From Chryseobacterium sp. 6424 (GTDB taxonomy: Bacteria; Bacteroidota; Bacteroidia; Flavobacteriales; Weeksellaceae), in NCBI RefSeq assembly GCF_003692615.1, contig NZ_CP023540.1:2480001-2544000 (forward strand): a stretch of DNA of 64,000 nt, read 5' to 3'. Each line of letters begins with the position of its first letter. The first letter of the stretch is position 1. Below the pieces are notes generated by a model. The model had not been told where the DNA came from, did no database searches, and saw only the letters and a program-made list of their open reading frames with translations. Shown here piece after piece: positions 8,794 to 18,084 of the stretch. The translations under genes and the position numbers were made by a program.

Positions 8794-9771
8794 ATGAATT
8801 CAATAGCAAAAGCCGGTTTCGATAAAATGGATGCGTTATCTACAAATGGTATCCCATTTTTCTTTCTGATTGATTTTCTTTTACACAATGTAAAGGTTTA
8901 TACCGAAGACAAATTACAGAAATCAGGCTTACTCATTGATTTTCCAATGTTTACAAACTTATCAACAAGGCACGCGGTGGCGAAGGATTTAAATTTTGAA
9001 GCGATCCCAATATCACCGGAGCACTATCATCAGGGCTTTGAAACCATCACCCAACACCTACACGCCGGTAACTCTTATCTCGTTAACTATACCTGCAAAT
9101 CTGAAATTAAAACCAATTATACGTTGCACGAGCTCTTCTGGGCTGGCGACGCAAAATATAAAGTGCTATATCCTGATAAATTTGTTTTCTTTTCGCCTGA
9201 AACCTTTGTTGAAATAAAAGATGACATTATATCAACCCATCCCATGAAAGGTACTATTGATGCCTCTATTGAAAACGCGCCGGAAATCCTGAAAAACGAC
9301 CACAAGGAAAAAGCCGAACATTACACTGTGGTGGACTTGTTACGGAACGATCTGAGCATGGTCGCCAATAACGTTAAGGTAACTGATTTCCAAAGGATTG
9401 ACTACATCAAGACACATCAGAAGAATCTTTACGCGATGAGTTCTGAAATTTCCGGTACGGTGAAGGAGGAATATTCAGGCAAGATGGGCCAGATTTTAAA
9501 AGCCATACTGCCGGCAGGCTCTATTCTGGGCGCTCCGAAAAAGAAAACGCTTGAAATTATTCAGCAGGCCGAAACGTACGACCGTGGTTTTTATACAGGC
9601 GTATGTGGCTGGTTTGATGGTAAAAATCTCGATTCTTGTGTGATGATCCGCTTTATTGAGCAGGAAGAAGAAAAATTATATTTCAAAAGCGGCGGTGGCA
9701 TTACGCATTTGAGTAAATTTACCGATGAATATCAGGAAATGAAAAATAAAATCTATGTCCCGCTTCATTGA
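8794..9771 (+). CDS. pabB: aminodeoxychorismate synthase component I
   Basis: A 325-residue chorismate-binding enzyme that converts chorismate plus ammonia to 4-amino-4-deoxychorismate in folate synthesis. The core signatures are present: an NSYLVNYTC strand (about residue 90), HPMKGTI (about 150), the YTVVDLLRNDLSMVA motif (about 180), LPAGSILGAPKKKTLEII (about 250) and RGFYTGVCGWFDG (about 270). It is short because the N-terminal half seen in stand-alone PabB is reduced, as is common in Bacteroidota. The ATG at 8794 is chosen over an upstream Met at 8707 because homology begins there and the promoter lies between. The stop overlaps pabC by 17 bases. Confidence 0.9.
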   Translation: MNSIAKAGFDKMDALSTNGIPFFFLIDFLLHNVKVYTEDKLQKSGLLIDFPMFTNLSTRHAVAKDLNFEAIPISPEHYHQGFETITQHLHAGNSYLVNYTCKSEIKTNYTLHELFWAGDAKYKVLYPDKFVFFSPETFVEIKDDIISTHPMKGTIDASIENAPEILKNDHKEKAEHYTVVDLLRNDLSMVANNVKVTDFQRIDYIKTHQKNLYAMSSEISGTVKEEYSGKMGQILKAILPAGSILGAPKKKTLEIIQQAETYDRGFYTGVCGWFDGKNLDSCVMIRFIEQEEEKLYFKSGGGITHLSKFTDEYQEMKNKIYVPLH

Positions 9772-10378
9772 AAGTATTAAAGTTGAAGATAAGAAAGTTT
9801 ACCTGATAGCTGAACATCAGCAGCGCATGAACCAGACTTTTGCATATTTCGGGAAAGAAAATCCTATAGAGCTAAACCAGATCTATAACAGCTTGAACCA
9901 CAACGAAAAAGGTCTTTTTAAATTTAAAATCATTTACGATTTAAACGGGAATTTCCGTACGCAGATGATGCCTTATGCCATCCGTGAAATCTCGCATTTC
10001 CAACTCGTTGAAAACAGTTTTTATAGCTATCCGTTTAAGTTTGAGGATCGAAGCATACTTGAACAGATGGCCACAAAGGCGGGCACCGGAGAAGTGATTA
10101 TTGTGAAGAATAATCACATTACAGATACCTCTTTCTCAAACATTTTATTTAAAAAAGGACGCGACTGGTTCACGCCAACCACTTATTTGCTGAATGGCGT
10201 GCAGCGTCAACATCTGTTGAGGACTAAAAAGATAAAACAAGCGGAGATCACCTTACAAAACCTTAATGATTACTCTCATTTTCAGCTCATTAACGCGATG
10301 AATACATTTGATAGCAGTATAATTTATCCGCTCAACAAAATCCGGAATTTACCGGCTACACACGACCTCTCAGACTAA
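9755..10378 (+). CDS. pabC: aminotransferase class IV, probable aminodeoxychorismate lyase
   Basis: A 207-residue PLP enzyme of fold type IV that would release pyruvate from 4-amino-4-deoxychorismate to give 4-aminobenzoate. The PLP-binding Lys is probably the one in YPFKFEDRSILE (about residue 90). The following GEVIIVKNNHITDTSFSNILF corresponds to the family's conserved strand and Thr/Ser-Asn phosphate-binding region. It is shorter than E. coli PabC. The 17-base overlap with pabB supports the assignment, since the two act in sequence. Confidence 0.85.
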   Translation: MSRFIESIKVEDKKVYLIAEHQQRMNQTFAYFGKENPIELNQIYNSLNHNEKGLFKFKIIYDLNGNFRTQMMPYAIREISHFQLVENSFYSYPFKFEDRSILEQMATKAGTGEVIIVKNNHITDTSFSNILFKKGRDWFTPTTYLLNGVQRQHLLRTKKIKQAEITLQNLNDYSHFQLINAMNTFDSSIIYPLNKIRNLPATHDLSD

Positions 10379-10717
10379 TCATTGATGTTCGCCTTCCGTC
10401 TTTACAGCAGTAGGCAAACTTTTATTATCTGTATTTTCCTGTTTTAACGGCTTTTTTTCCTGGGTTTTCACCTCTTGCAGACGTTGTTCTTCCTTTCGTT
10501 TTTCAGCCATATTTCTTAATGAATCCTGATACCTTTGTGAAGACATCAGTATTTGCCTGGCTACGTCTGTGGAAGTGGCACCCGCAGAAAATGAATCAAT
10601 AGCTGTGGTATCATAGGTGGCGGGCTCTATAACTTCTTTGTTTTCAACAGTTAATCCCTTAGATTCTTTGTTGCAACCTATTAAAAGCAGATACAGTATA
10701 AATAAAAACTTCTTCAT
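10379..10717 (-). CDS. small putative lipoprotein of unknown function
   Basis: A 112-residue protein. Residues 1-15 (MKKFLFILYLLLIGC) form a lipoprotein signal with the acylated Cys at 15. The rest is polar, with a Gln/Arg/Lys/Glu-rich helix at about 60-95 (likely coiled coil) and a disordered end. No family is recognised. Its ATG overlaps the stop of the upstream endonuclease/phosphatase gene (TAATG), so it is the last gene of the mutL operon. It ends immediately beside the convergent pabC. Confidence 0.7.
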   Translation of the reverse strand: MKKFLFILYLLLIGCNKESKGLTVENKEVIEPATYDTTAIDSFSAGATSTDVARQILMSSQRYQDSLRNMAEKRKEEQRLQEVKTQEKKPLKQENTDNKSLPTAVKTEGEHQ

Positions 10718-11700
10718 TACTTTTCAAACTTAAAGGTAGCTATAACAGGATAATGATCCGACATTTTTTCGTGCCGATCTACCCAGTAACTTATTGGTTT
10801 TAAATCTTTTGAAGAAAATATATAATCAATCCTGATGGGGAATTTATAATCATGAAAACTGGTGGAAAGACCGTTTCCGGCAGTCAGGAAAGCATCATGA
10901 AGCACATCCGATAACTGATAATATTCGTAAGAACTTGGCACCGCGTTGAAATCACCCGCAAGAACAACCGGATAAGGCGAATCCAGGACAGCTTTCCGGA
11001 TGGCCGCAACCTCATCCTGATGAATCTTAAATGTGGGGATCAAAGTCCCGGCGATATACCTCACTTTCCGCTTGTTCTTCTCGTAATCCTCGCTGGGCTT
11101 CACTTTGTTCTTATCGAATGCAAAAGGATTTAAATACATATTAATGAAACGTACGGTGCGTCCTTTAATTTCAATATCCGCGTAAAAGCTCTCCCCGTTA
11201 CTGGAAGTCTCAATTCTCTGATGTTCAATAACTTTCGTCTTCGACGCCAATCCAACGATGGAATAAGATTGAACTGTGTTGGGATAATCTGTATTTTTAA
11301 GGTTTTTCGCATATTCCTGTACCAAGATAACATCGGCATTGCTGTTTTTAAGATAGCTGTATAGCGTTTCCTTACCATAGGCAGCACCTTTTATATTCAT
11401 TGTCAGCACTTTAAAATCTGCTACTTCACCTTCCGCTGGAGCCGTGAAATTAATCCACCTTTTGGCTGGATAATAGAATAGCAAGGTAGCAGCCAAAAAG
11501 ATAAACGCTCTTTTTTTCCATAAGACCAGCCACATCATACATAAAACGGTGTGTATAATCAACAGGAAAGGAAAAGCCAGCGACAGCATATTCATCCACG
11601 CAAAAACCTTTGGCGGAACATAGGCATTAAGCGCCGTACCCGCGAGCAAAGCCACCACGGTGAAATGAAAGACCGTAAAAAGAAACCTAAACAGCCGCAC
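10717..11700 (-). CDS. endonuclease/exonuclease/phosphatase family membrane protein
   Basis: A 327-residue protein. Three hydrophobic segments occupy about residues 5-80 (FHFTVVALLAGTALNAY, LAFPFLLIIHTVLCMMWLV, AFIFLAATLLFYY). They are followed by a periplasmic or cytoplasmic EEP fold with KVLTMNIKG (metal-binding Asn), DVILVQEY (catalytic Glu), VVLAGDFNAVPSS (Asp-Asn pair), RIDYIFSS and the C-terminal MSDHYPVIA His. These are the metal and phosphate ligands of the DNase I/inositol phosphatase superfamily. The substrate is unknown. It lies 6 bases after the rhomboid gene and overlaps the lipoprotein gene by one base. Confidence 0.87.
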   Translation of the reverse strand: MRLFRFLFTVFHFTVVALLAGTALNAYVPPKVFAWMNMLSLAFPFLLIIHTVLCMMWLVLWKKRAFIFLAATLLFYYPAKRWINFTAPAEGEVADFKVLTMNIKGAAYGKETLYSYLKNSNADVILVQEYAKNLKNTDYPNTVQSYSIVGLASKTKVIEHQRIETSSNGESFYADIEIKGRTVRFINMYLNPFAFDKNKVKPSEDYEKNKRKVRYIAGTLIPTFKIHQDEVAAIRKAVLDSPYPVVLAGDFNAVPSSYEYYQLSDVLHDAFLTAGNGLSTSFHDYKFPIRIDYIFSSKDLKPISYWVDRHEKMSDHYPVIATFKFEK

Positions 11701-11706
11701 AGGATT

Positions 11707-12462
11707 TTAATTAAAACGGTAAAGATGTTTCCGCCAACTACGGGCCAGTAAAAAGCCAACTATGGCACCACCAATATGGGCAAAATGCGCCACCCCATCC
11801 ATTGAGCCACTAAATCCTAAATACAGCGAGATGACGATGATACCCGGAAACAGATATTTCGCCTTGATGGGAAACGGAATAAACATGAAGAAAAGTTTCG
11901 CATTCGGGAACAATGTTGAAAAAGCAGCTACCACGCCAAAAATAGCGCCGGAAGCCCCCAGCATCGGGGTTCGTAATGCCATAAAAAGCTGTTGTGAAAG
12001 CGCAGCGCCTTCGCCCGTTTGTGCCGAAATACTTAAATCGCCCGTATAACCTATCGCTGCCTTAGGGTAAATCTCCGCCGGATTGATGCCTAAATTATAC
12101 AAAGCCTGTACAATTTGGTTCACTTCATATAAATTCCAAAGATTGAAAAGTACGAACGCACCAAGGCCACTCGCAAAATACAGGATCGTATATCTTCTAG
12201 AATCCAGCGTCTGCTCCAACGCCGGCCCAAAACTCCACAATGTCAACATATTAAATAAAATATGGGTAAGACCAACTCCCTCGCCAATCCCGGCATGCAT
12301 AAACATGTGTGTGACGATTTGCCAAGACCTGAAGTTGGGTGAAAACGGGTAATACGCCGACATCAGGTAATACATCTGTGGGAAGAAAAAGTTGGCCAGC
12401 ACATAAACTGCCACACACAGAATGATGATATTTTTAGTAATCGGGGTGAGTTTCGGGAACAT
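11707..12462 (-). CDS. rhomboid family intramembrane serine protease
   Basis: A 251-residue polytopic protein that cleaves substrates within the membrane. The active site is visible: LGASGAIFG with Ser171 as nucleophile and AHFAHIGGAIVG with His229 as its partner. The HILFNMLTLWSFG motif (residues 67-79) is the conserved His/Asn segment of TM2, and Asn71 would support the oxyanion hole. A longer loop (about 112-160) separates TM3 from TM4 compared with GlpG. It starts 5 bases after mutL ends, so it is in the same operon, although no functional link is known. Confidence 0.93.
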   Translation of the reverse strand: MFPKLTPITKNIIILCVAVYVLANFFFPQMYYLMSAYYPFSPNFRSWQIVTHMFMHAGIGEGVGLTHILFNMLTLWSFGPALEQTLDSRRYTILYFASGLGAFVLFNLWNLYEVNQIVQALYNLGINPAEIYPKAAIGYTGDLSISAQTGEGAALSQQLFMALRTPMLGASGAIFGVVAAFSTLFPNAKLFFMFIPFPIKAKYLFPGIIVISLYLGFSGSMDGVAHFAHIGGAIVGFLLARSWRKHLYRFN

Positions 12463-12467
12463 AATTT

Positions 12468-14228
12468 CTAAAATTTATTTTTAAGTTCTTCCAGCGGCAG
12501 CTCAATATAACACCGTTTGCCGGACGGAAGGTATTCCGGGAAGCCTAAAGCGGTAAAATCTTTGATCACCAACTCGGCATCCGTCTTATACAGAAAATCG
12601 AAGCGCGATTTGCTTTGTATCTTATTCCATTTCTGTTGATAGAACTCCATGAATTCTTCTTCTGTGCGGTATTCGAGAATATCAAATAGCTGCTCCATAA
12701 ATTTCATGACCTGTGTTTCTTTAAGACCTTCGGGAACCGCATCAATACGGAGTACATTATCATTGGCCAAAACCATTTCAAAGCCCAGCTCCGGTAGATA
12801 TTTTTTGATGGAACGGTACTTCATTTTCTCTGTTTCATTCATATGATACTCTAATGAGAAGAGCAACGTGTGCCTTTCGATGGCGCTGCTTTTCCGTTTG
12901 TTACGGTCTGCGATTATCAGCCTGTGCATTCTGCCCAGATCCAGCATCAGCGTTTTGCCGCCTTTGTTGAAAAGCCAGTAACCGTTCGGGAGGCGCATCA
13001 GATCCTCATCGAAATCTTCATCTTCAAACAGGTTTATTTTCGATGGTGCCGCTGTAACGGTTTGCTGATATATTTCGGTTAAAGCATTTTTCTCGCCTGC
13101 CGAGGTTTTTTCTACCAGAAAAGGGTTGTAATCTCGGTCAACTGTAATTTCAGGTGCACGAAACATGCCACCGGTATTTTTCTGCATTACAAATGCATCC
13201 ATGCTGGTATCTTTCTCGAAATCCAGACTTGGCGCTACATTATAGATGCCGAGCGATTTCTTGATCGTAGAACGTACCAAAGCGAAGATCAGGTTTTCAT
13301 CCTCAAATTTCACTTCAGTTTTCTGCGGATGAATATTTACATCTACTTTCTCCGGATCAAGTTCAAGAAAAAGGAAAAAGGTAGGGATGTAGCCCGGCAA
13401 CAGCAATCCGTCAAACGCTTCCTGTACTGCCTTATTGAAATACGCACTGCGGAAATAGCGGCCATTCACGAAGAAAAACTGTTCTCCGCGTACTTTTTTA
13501 GCACCTTCAGGCTTGGCGACAAAACCATTCAGTTTCACCCAACCCAAATCTTCTTTGATAGGGACCAGCAACGCATGCAGCTTCCGCCCAAAAATCTCTA
13601 CGATGCGCTGCAGCAAACTGGCTTTCCGAAGTCTGAACACAATTTCATCGTTATGGAAAAGTTCAAAATCCAGGTCCTCGTGTGCAAGCGCAACACGCTG
13701 GAATTCATCAATTATATGCCGGAATTCTACATTATTGTTCTTGAGGAACTTCCTACGTGCGGGGACGTTGTAGAAAAGGTTCTTCACCAAGAAATTAGAT
13801 CCTTCTGCTGTTTGTATCGGTTCCTGGAACTGAAAACCGCCCCCTTCGATATAGATATTGGTCCCTGTCTTTGCTTCTTTTGTTTTTGTCTTAAGTTCCA
13901 CCTGCGCTACGGCAGCTATTGAGGCCAAGGCTTCCCCGCGGAAACCTTTGGTAGAGATCCGGAAGATATCTTCTGTGGACTGTATTTTTGACGTGGCATG
14001 CCGTTCGAAAGCAAGGCGCGCATCTGTATCACTCATCCCGATCCCGTTATCTACCACCTGAATAAGGTTTTTACCGGCATCACGGATGATGAGTTCTATT
14101 TTAGTAGCCTTTGCATCGATTGCATTCTCCATGAGTTCTTTTACGATCGACGCAGGCCGTTGCACCACCTCTCCGGCAGCAATTTGGTTGGCCACATGAT
14201 CGGGCAAAAGTTTTATAATATCTGACAT
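12468..14228 (-). CDS. mutL: DNA mismatch repair protein MutL
   Basis: A 586-residue GHKL ATPase that couples MutS mismatch recognition to downstream repair. The ATP site motifs are ELMENAIDA (31-39), DNGIGM (60-65) and GFRGEAL (95-101). The FFVNGRYFRSAYFNKAV strand and VDVNIHPQKTEVKF (about 300) are the transducer domain. The C-terminal dimerisation domain is present but lacks the endonuclease motif DQHAxxER; the corresponding place reads LDLGRMHRLIIADR. The terminal metal-binding Cys/His motifs are also not apparent. This MutL may therefore lack intrinsic nicking activity, as in E. coli. It heads the operon with the rhomboid gene. Confidence 0.95.
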   Translation of the reverse strand: MSDIIKLLPDHVANQIAAGEVVQRPASIVKELMENAIDAKATKIELIIRDAGKNLIQVVDNGIGMSDTDARLAFERHATSKIQSTEDIFRISTKGFRGEALASIAAVAQVELKTKTKEAKTGTNIYIEGGGFQFQEPIQTAEGSNFLVKNLFYNVPARRKFLKNNNVEFRHIIDEFQRVALAHEDLDFELFHNDEIVFRLRKASLLQRIVEIFGRKLHALLVPIKEDLGWVKLNGFVAKPEGAKKVRGEQFFFVNGRYFRSAYFNKAVQEAFDGLLLPGYIPTFFLFLELDPEKVDVNIHPQKTEVKFEDENLIFALVRSTIKKSLGIYNVAPSLDFEKDTSMDAFVMQKNTGGMFRAPEITVDRDYNPFLVEKTSAGEKNALTEIYQQTVTAAPSKINLFEDEDFDEDLMRLPNGYWLFNKGGKTLMLDLGRMHRLIIADRNKRKSSAIERHTLLFSLEYHMNETEKMKYRSIKKYLPELGFEMVLANDNVLRIDAVPEGLKETQVMKFMEQLFDILEYRTEEEFMEFYQQKWNKIQSKSRFDFLYKTDAELVIKDFTALGFPEYLPSGKRCYIELPLEELKNKF

Positions 14229-14349
14229 GTATCTTTATCCTCGCACAAAAATAATGATTAACAACGGGCTTTCGCAAATTAATTGAAAACTGGCTGTCTA
14301 AAGCAACTTACTCACCGAAAAGTTGATAGCGGCCCGTTTTTTTTGTTTT

Positions 14350-14390
14350 TTAATAATGAAAAAGCTCCCTGACGCCATATCAGAGAGCTT
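14350..14390 (-). terminator. intrinsic terminator of the prolyl oligopeptidase gene
   Basis: An 11-bp stem with one mismatch (14362-14372 with 14380-14390) is followed on the - strand by TTTTT and an AT-rich tail. It starts 18 bases after the stop codon at 14408. Confidence 0.75.
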
Positions 14391-14407
14391 GTTTACTGCT
14401 TTGGGAT

Positions 14408-16518
14408 TTATTTTTTTAAATTTTGGATACCCATTTCATACAGCGCGAAACTTAACAAGTCTGCATTTTCGCCAATTACCTGTTCGGTGCTGCGGCCGGC
14501 GCCGTGCCCTGCATTTACTTCAATCCTTACCAAAATCGGGTTGCTGCACGATTGCTTTTCCTGAAGTTCGGCCCCAAATTTAAATGAGTGCGCGGGTACC
14601 ACACGGTCATCATGGTCGCTGGTAATAATCATGGTAGATGGGTAGCAAACACCTTTTCTTACATTGTGAACGGGAGAGTAAGATTTCAGGTATTCAAACA
14701 TTTCCTTACTGTCTTCAGCGGTACCGTAATCATAACTCCAACCAGCACCGGCTGTAAATTTGTTATAACGCAGCATGTCTAAAACGCCTACACCGGGAAA
14801 AGCCACTTTTGCCAGATCCGGACGCATCGTCATAGTAGCACCTACCAGAAGCCCGCCATTCGACCTACCCGAAAGGGCCATGTATTGGCTGGAGGTATAG
14901 CCTTTGTCCTGCAGATATTCACCAGCGGCGATAAAATCATCGAATACATTTTTCTTCTGCATCTTCGTGCCTGCATCATGCCATTTTTTACCATATTCGC
15001 CACCACCACGGATGTTGGGTACGGCATAGATGCCTCCGTTTTCCATCCAAATAGCATTCACTACGGAGAACGCGGGCTGTAGGCTGATGTTAAAGCCACC
15101 ATAAGAGTAAAGGATGGTAGGATTTTTACCATTCAGTTTTAGTCCTTTTTTATAATTAATCATCATTGGGACTTTGGTGCCGTCTTTGGAGGTATAGAAA
15201 ACCTGTTCAGAAACGTAGTCCTCTGGATTGAATTTAATGTTCGGTTTCTGGTACACTTCAGATTTGCCGGTTTCGACATTGTATTTGTAAATAGTTCCGG
15301 GGGTGATGTAGTTGGTGTATGAGAAATACACTTCCTTGTCGGTATCTTTCCCACCAAAACCACCGGCAGTACCGGTACCAGGAAGTTGGATATCGCGCAC
15401 GAGTTTCCCGTCATAATCAAACTGGCGGACAGAGGTAACCGCATCTTTCATGTATCGGGCAAAGATATAGCCTCCACCGGTAGATACACTCAGGACATTT
15501 TCAGATTCTGGGATCACGTCTGTCCAAACCTGTGGATTTTTGATACTGAATTTCACCAACCTCATATTTGGGGCATCTTTATCGGTAAAGGCATAAATGA
15601 TGTCACCTTTCGAGTCGATAAAATCGGTATTATAGCTGTACCCTTGCTGAATAGGGATAAAATCTGTTTTATTCTTTAAATCCTTAATATAAAGTTCATT
15701 GCCATTGGTTGCCACGGAAGCATTGAGGATCTCGTACCGTTCGTCATCAGAAACTCCTACAGACATATATCTGCGCTTAAAGTTCTCGCCACCGATAACC
15801 AACCGGTCTGCAGATTGTTTGGTCCCCAGTTTATGGAAGTACACTTTGTGCGTATCCGTCTGTGCAGAAAGTTCGCTGCCTTTCGGTTTATCATAGCTGG
15901 AGTAATAAAACCCTTCGTCGCCGGACCATGATGCGCCGGAGAATTTCACATCGGTAATGGTCTCGTCAATGATCTCCTTGGTGATGGCATTCATGATGAT
16001 GATCTTGTTCCAGTCGCTGCCGCCTTCAGAAATAGAATAGGCGACCAGGTTCCCTTTCTTATTGAAGGAGATGCCTGCGAGCGAGGTCGTTCCTTTATCT
16101 GAGAATTTATTGGGATCAAGGAAACCTCGGTTTTTCCGTCTTTATCGGTTCGGTAAAGTACAGACTGTGCCTGCAGGCCGTCATTTTTATAGAAATAGGT
16201 ATAATCTCCTTCTTTGAAAGGTGCGCCTATTTTCTCATAATTCCAGATATCTTTAAGTTGTGTGCGGATTTCTTCCCGGAAAGGGATTTGCTGCAGATAA
16301 TCTTGTGTGAATGCTACTTCGCGCTGTACCCAGTCTTTGGTATCCGCCGCCCGGTCGTCTTCCAGCCAGCGGTAAGGATCTTCTATCTTTACCCCGAAAT
16401 ACTCATCCGTATGGGTAATTTTCTTGGTTTCTGGGTAAATTCGGTTCTGTGTCATTTTCTGTGGTGAACAGGCTGCTAAAAATAGTGCGCCCGTTAAAAC
16501 AATTGCATTGGTCTTCAT
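14408..16518 (-). pseudogene. prolyl oligopeptidase family serine peptidase (lipoprotein), frameshifted
   Basis: An S9A peptidase that would cut after Pro in short peptides. The start at 16518 (MKTNAIVLTGALFLAACS) gives a lipoprotein signal. Propeller residues follow (KIEDPYRWLEDDRA near the N-terminus). The catalytic domain holds the Ser in GRSNGGLLVGA (about 14845), the Asp in SDHDDRVVP (about 14605) and the His in NAGHGAG (about 14500). Around 16117-16123 the frame shifts: adding one T to the run that reads GTTTCC on the - strand restores a continuous product (EVFLDPNKFSDKG) of about 703 residues, normal for the family. As written, translation breaks into 15991-16518 and 14408-15994. Either a true frameshift or a homopolymer sequencing error explains it. 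Confidence 0.85.
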
Positions 16519-16654
16519 TGATAAAACGGTTTTTTCAAAATTAGAAATTTTAAATGAGATGCCACTACGAATCGTAATATTAACAAATTTTAAAACCAAA
16601 CCATTTGTAAAAGGTATGTAATTTGCTTAAATTGTATCACGAAATAAAATATAT

Positions 16655-16849
16655 ATGAAAAGAGAAACCGGAATTTTACTTGCAGGCAGCCTGGGAGTGA
16701 TCGTAGGATTAGGAATTTTTGGCTTTAAGAGGTTTTTGACTATCAAGCACCGCGAATATGCTGATTATTATGAAGATTTCCACCGTCATTTTGACAGCAG
16801 ATATAAGGAAGAGCCACATCATGGCGTAGAATTTCTGGCCATGCAATAA
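16655..16849 (+). CDS. small single-span membrane protein, unknown function
   Basis: A 64-residue protein with one hydrophobic segment at residues 6-25 (GILLAGSLGVIVGLGIFGF). A short basic stretch and a Tyr/His/Glu-rich tail follow (HREYADYYEDFHRHFDSRY). No family is recognised. It is followed within 25 bases by a good terminator, and its base composition matches neighbouring genes, which supports it being real. Confidence 0.6.
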   Translation: MKRETGILLAGSLGVIVGLGIFGFKRFLTIKHREYADYYEDFHRHFDSRYKEEPHHGVEFLAMQ

Positions 16850-16871
16850 ATAATATTAAATGATATGCAAC

Positions 16872-16902
16872 CCTGTTTTCAGCATTGAAGACAGGTTTTT
16901 TT
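16872..16902 (+). terminator. intrinsic terminator after the small membrane protein
   Basis: The stem CCTGTTTTC/GAAGACAGG (one G-T pair) has a 6-base loop and is followed by seven T. It sits directly upstream of the radical SAM promoter. Confidence 0.85.
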
Positions 16903-16913
16903 GTGGATAAATC

Positions 16914-16947
16914 TTGCTTTTTCCTAAGCCTAAAAGCCATAATTTTG
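16914..16947 (+). promoter_or_regulatory. promoter of the radical SAM gene
   Basis: TTG (16914-16916) and TAATTTTG (16940-16947) match the Bacteroidota -33/-7 pattern with a 23-base spacer. The -7 element ends 8 bases before the ATG at 16956, so the leader would be very short. Confidence 0.55.
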
Positions 16948-16955
16948 CATTTGCA

Positions 16956-17999
16956 ATGATAGAACGTCACTTCATAAAAGGCCAGGGAGCACAACAAAAC
17001 GAAACCAACCGTTTCGACCGCTATACCTTTGAGCCTGAAGAAGAAACGTTTGAAACCACCAAGACCACATTCACCGAAGTTTTCCCCAAAACCATTGTAA
17101 ACCCAGTAAAAAGTCCGGATCTGAGGATGGAGTATTCGCTGAATCCCTATCAAGGCTGCGAACATGGCTGTTCCTACTGCTTTGCGCGGCCTACCCATGA
17201 ATATTGGGGCTTTTCCGCAGGATTGGATTTTGAGCGTAAAATAATGGTAAAGAAAAACGCACCGGAACTACTCGAAAAATTCTTTCAGAAGAAAAACTAT
17301 GTCCCCCAACCCATTATGCTTTCTGGTAATACCGACTGTTACCAACCCGCGGAACGGCATTTTGAAATCACCCGAAAGCTGTTACAGGTTTGTCTGGATT
17401 ATCGGCATCCCGTATCCATCCTTACCAAAAACACGCTCGTATTGCGCGACCTTGATCTTTTGACCGCGCTTGCAGCACAGCATTTGGTCTCCGTGTCCTT
17501 CAGTATTCCCACGATGGATGAAAACATCCGTCGGAAGATGGAACCCCGCACCTCCTCTGCCAGCAATAAAATCAAAGCTATTGAGGTCCTTACCCAAAAC
17601 CAGATCCCGGTCGGCGTGATGGTAGCCCCCGTAATCCCCGGCCTTACCAGCGATGAGAGCCTGAACATCCTGAAAACAGTTTCGGAAGCCGGTGCTAGAA
17701 GTTTCGGGTATGTATTGGTAAGGCTCAATGATATGGTAGCGCCTGTTTTCGTTAAATGGATTGAGGCACACTTCCCCGACCGCGCGCAGAAAGTCCTCAA
17801 CCTCATCCGTTCGATGCGTGGCGGGAATCTCGGTGAGAAAAGATATTATGAACGTTATAAAGGAGAAGGAAATATCGCCGAACTTATTCATAACACCTTC
17901 GCTTTGGGTAAACGGAAATACTTCTCGGACCGCGAGATGCCAGTTCTTTCTACTGAAAATTTCACTGGCTCACGTACACAGCAGCTTCGTTTATTTTAA
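16956..17999 (+). CDS. PA0069 family radical SAM protein
   Basis: A 347-residue radical SAM enzyme related to the spore photoproduct lyase-like COG1533 group; its reaction is not known. The 4Fe-4S cluster Cys residues are C68, C72 and C75 in NPYQGCEHGCSYCFARP, a CX3CX2C motif. Downstream come LSGNTDCYQPAE, SILTKNTLVLRDLDLL and GVMVAPVIPGLTSDE, typical of the TIM-barrel half. The start at 16956 follows the promoter closely; an earlier TTG lies within the promoter. Confidence 0.9.
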   Translation: MIERHFIKGQGAQQNETNRFDRYTFEPEEETFETTKTTFTEVFPKTIVNPVKSPDLRMEYSLNPYQGCEHGCSYCFARPTHEYWGFSAGLDFERKIMVKKNAPELLEKFFQKKNYVPQPIMLSGNTDCYQPAERHFEITRKLLQVCLDYRHPVSILTKNTLVLRDLDLLTALAAQHLVSVSFSIPTMDENIRRKMEPRTSSASNKIKAIEVLTQNQIPVGVMVAPVIPGLTSDESLNILKTVSEAGARSFGYVLVRLNDMVAPVFVKWIEAHFPDRAQKVLNLIRSMRGGNLGEKRYYERYKGEGNIAELIHNTFALGKRKYFSDREMPVLSTENFTGSRTQQLRLF

Positions 18000-18084
18000 A
18001 ACTACACTGGGTTGCACCTCTAAATTTGACGGTTTACCGGCGGATAAATAAACTTTTTATTTACTTTTATCAAAATTTTCATCA

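Noticed and set aside
13329-13922. 197-codon open frame on the + strand inside mutL
   Set aside because: It lies antisense to a conserved, well-supported gene and has no family features or separate promoter.
16902-16910. Perfect DnaA box (TGTGGATAA) before the radical SAM gene
   Set aside because: A lone copy immediately after a terminator with no neighbouring boxes; a few are expected by chance in 64 kb.
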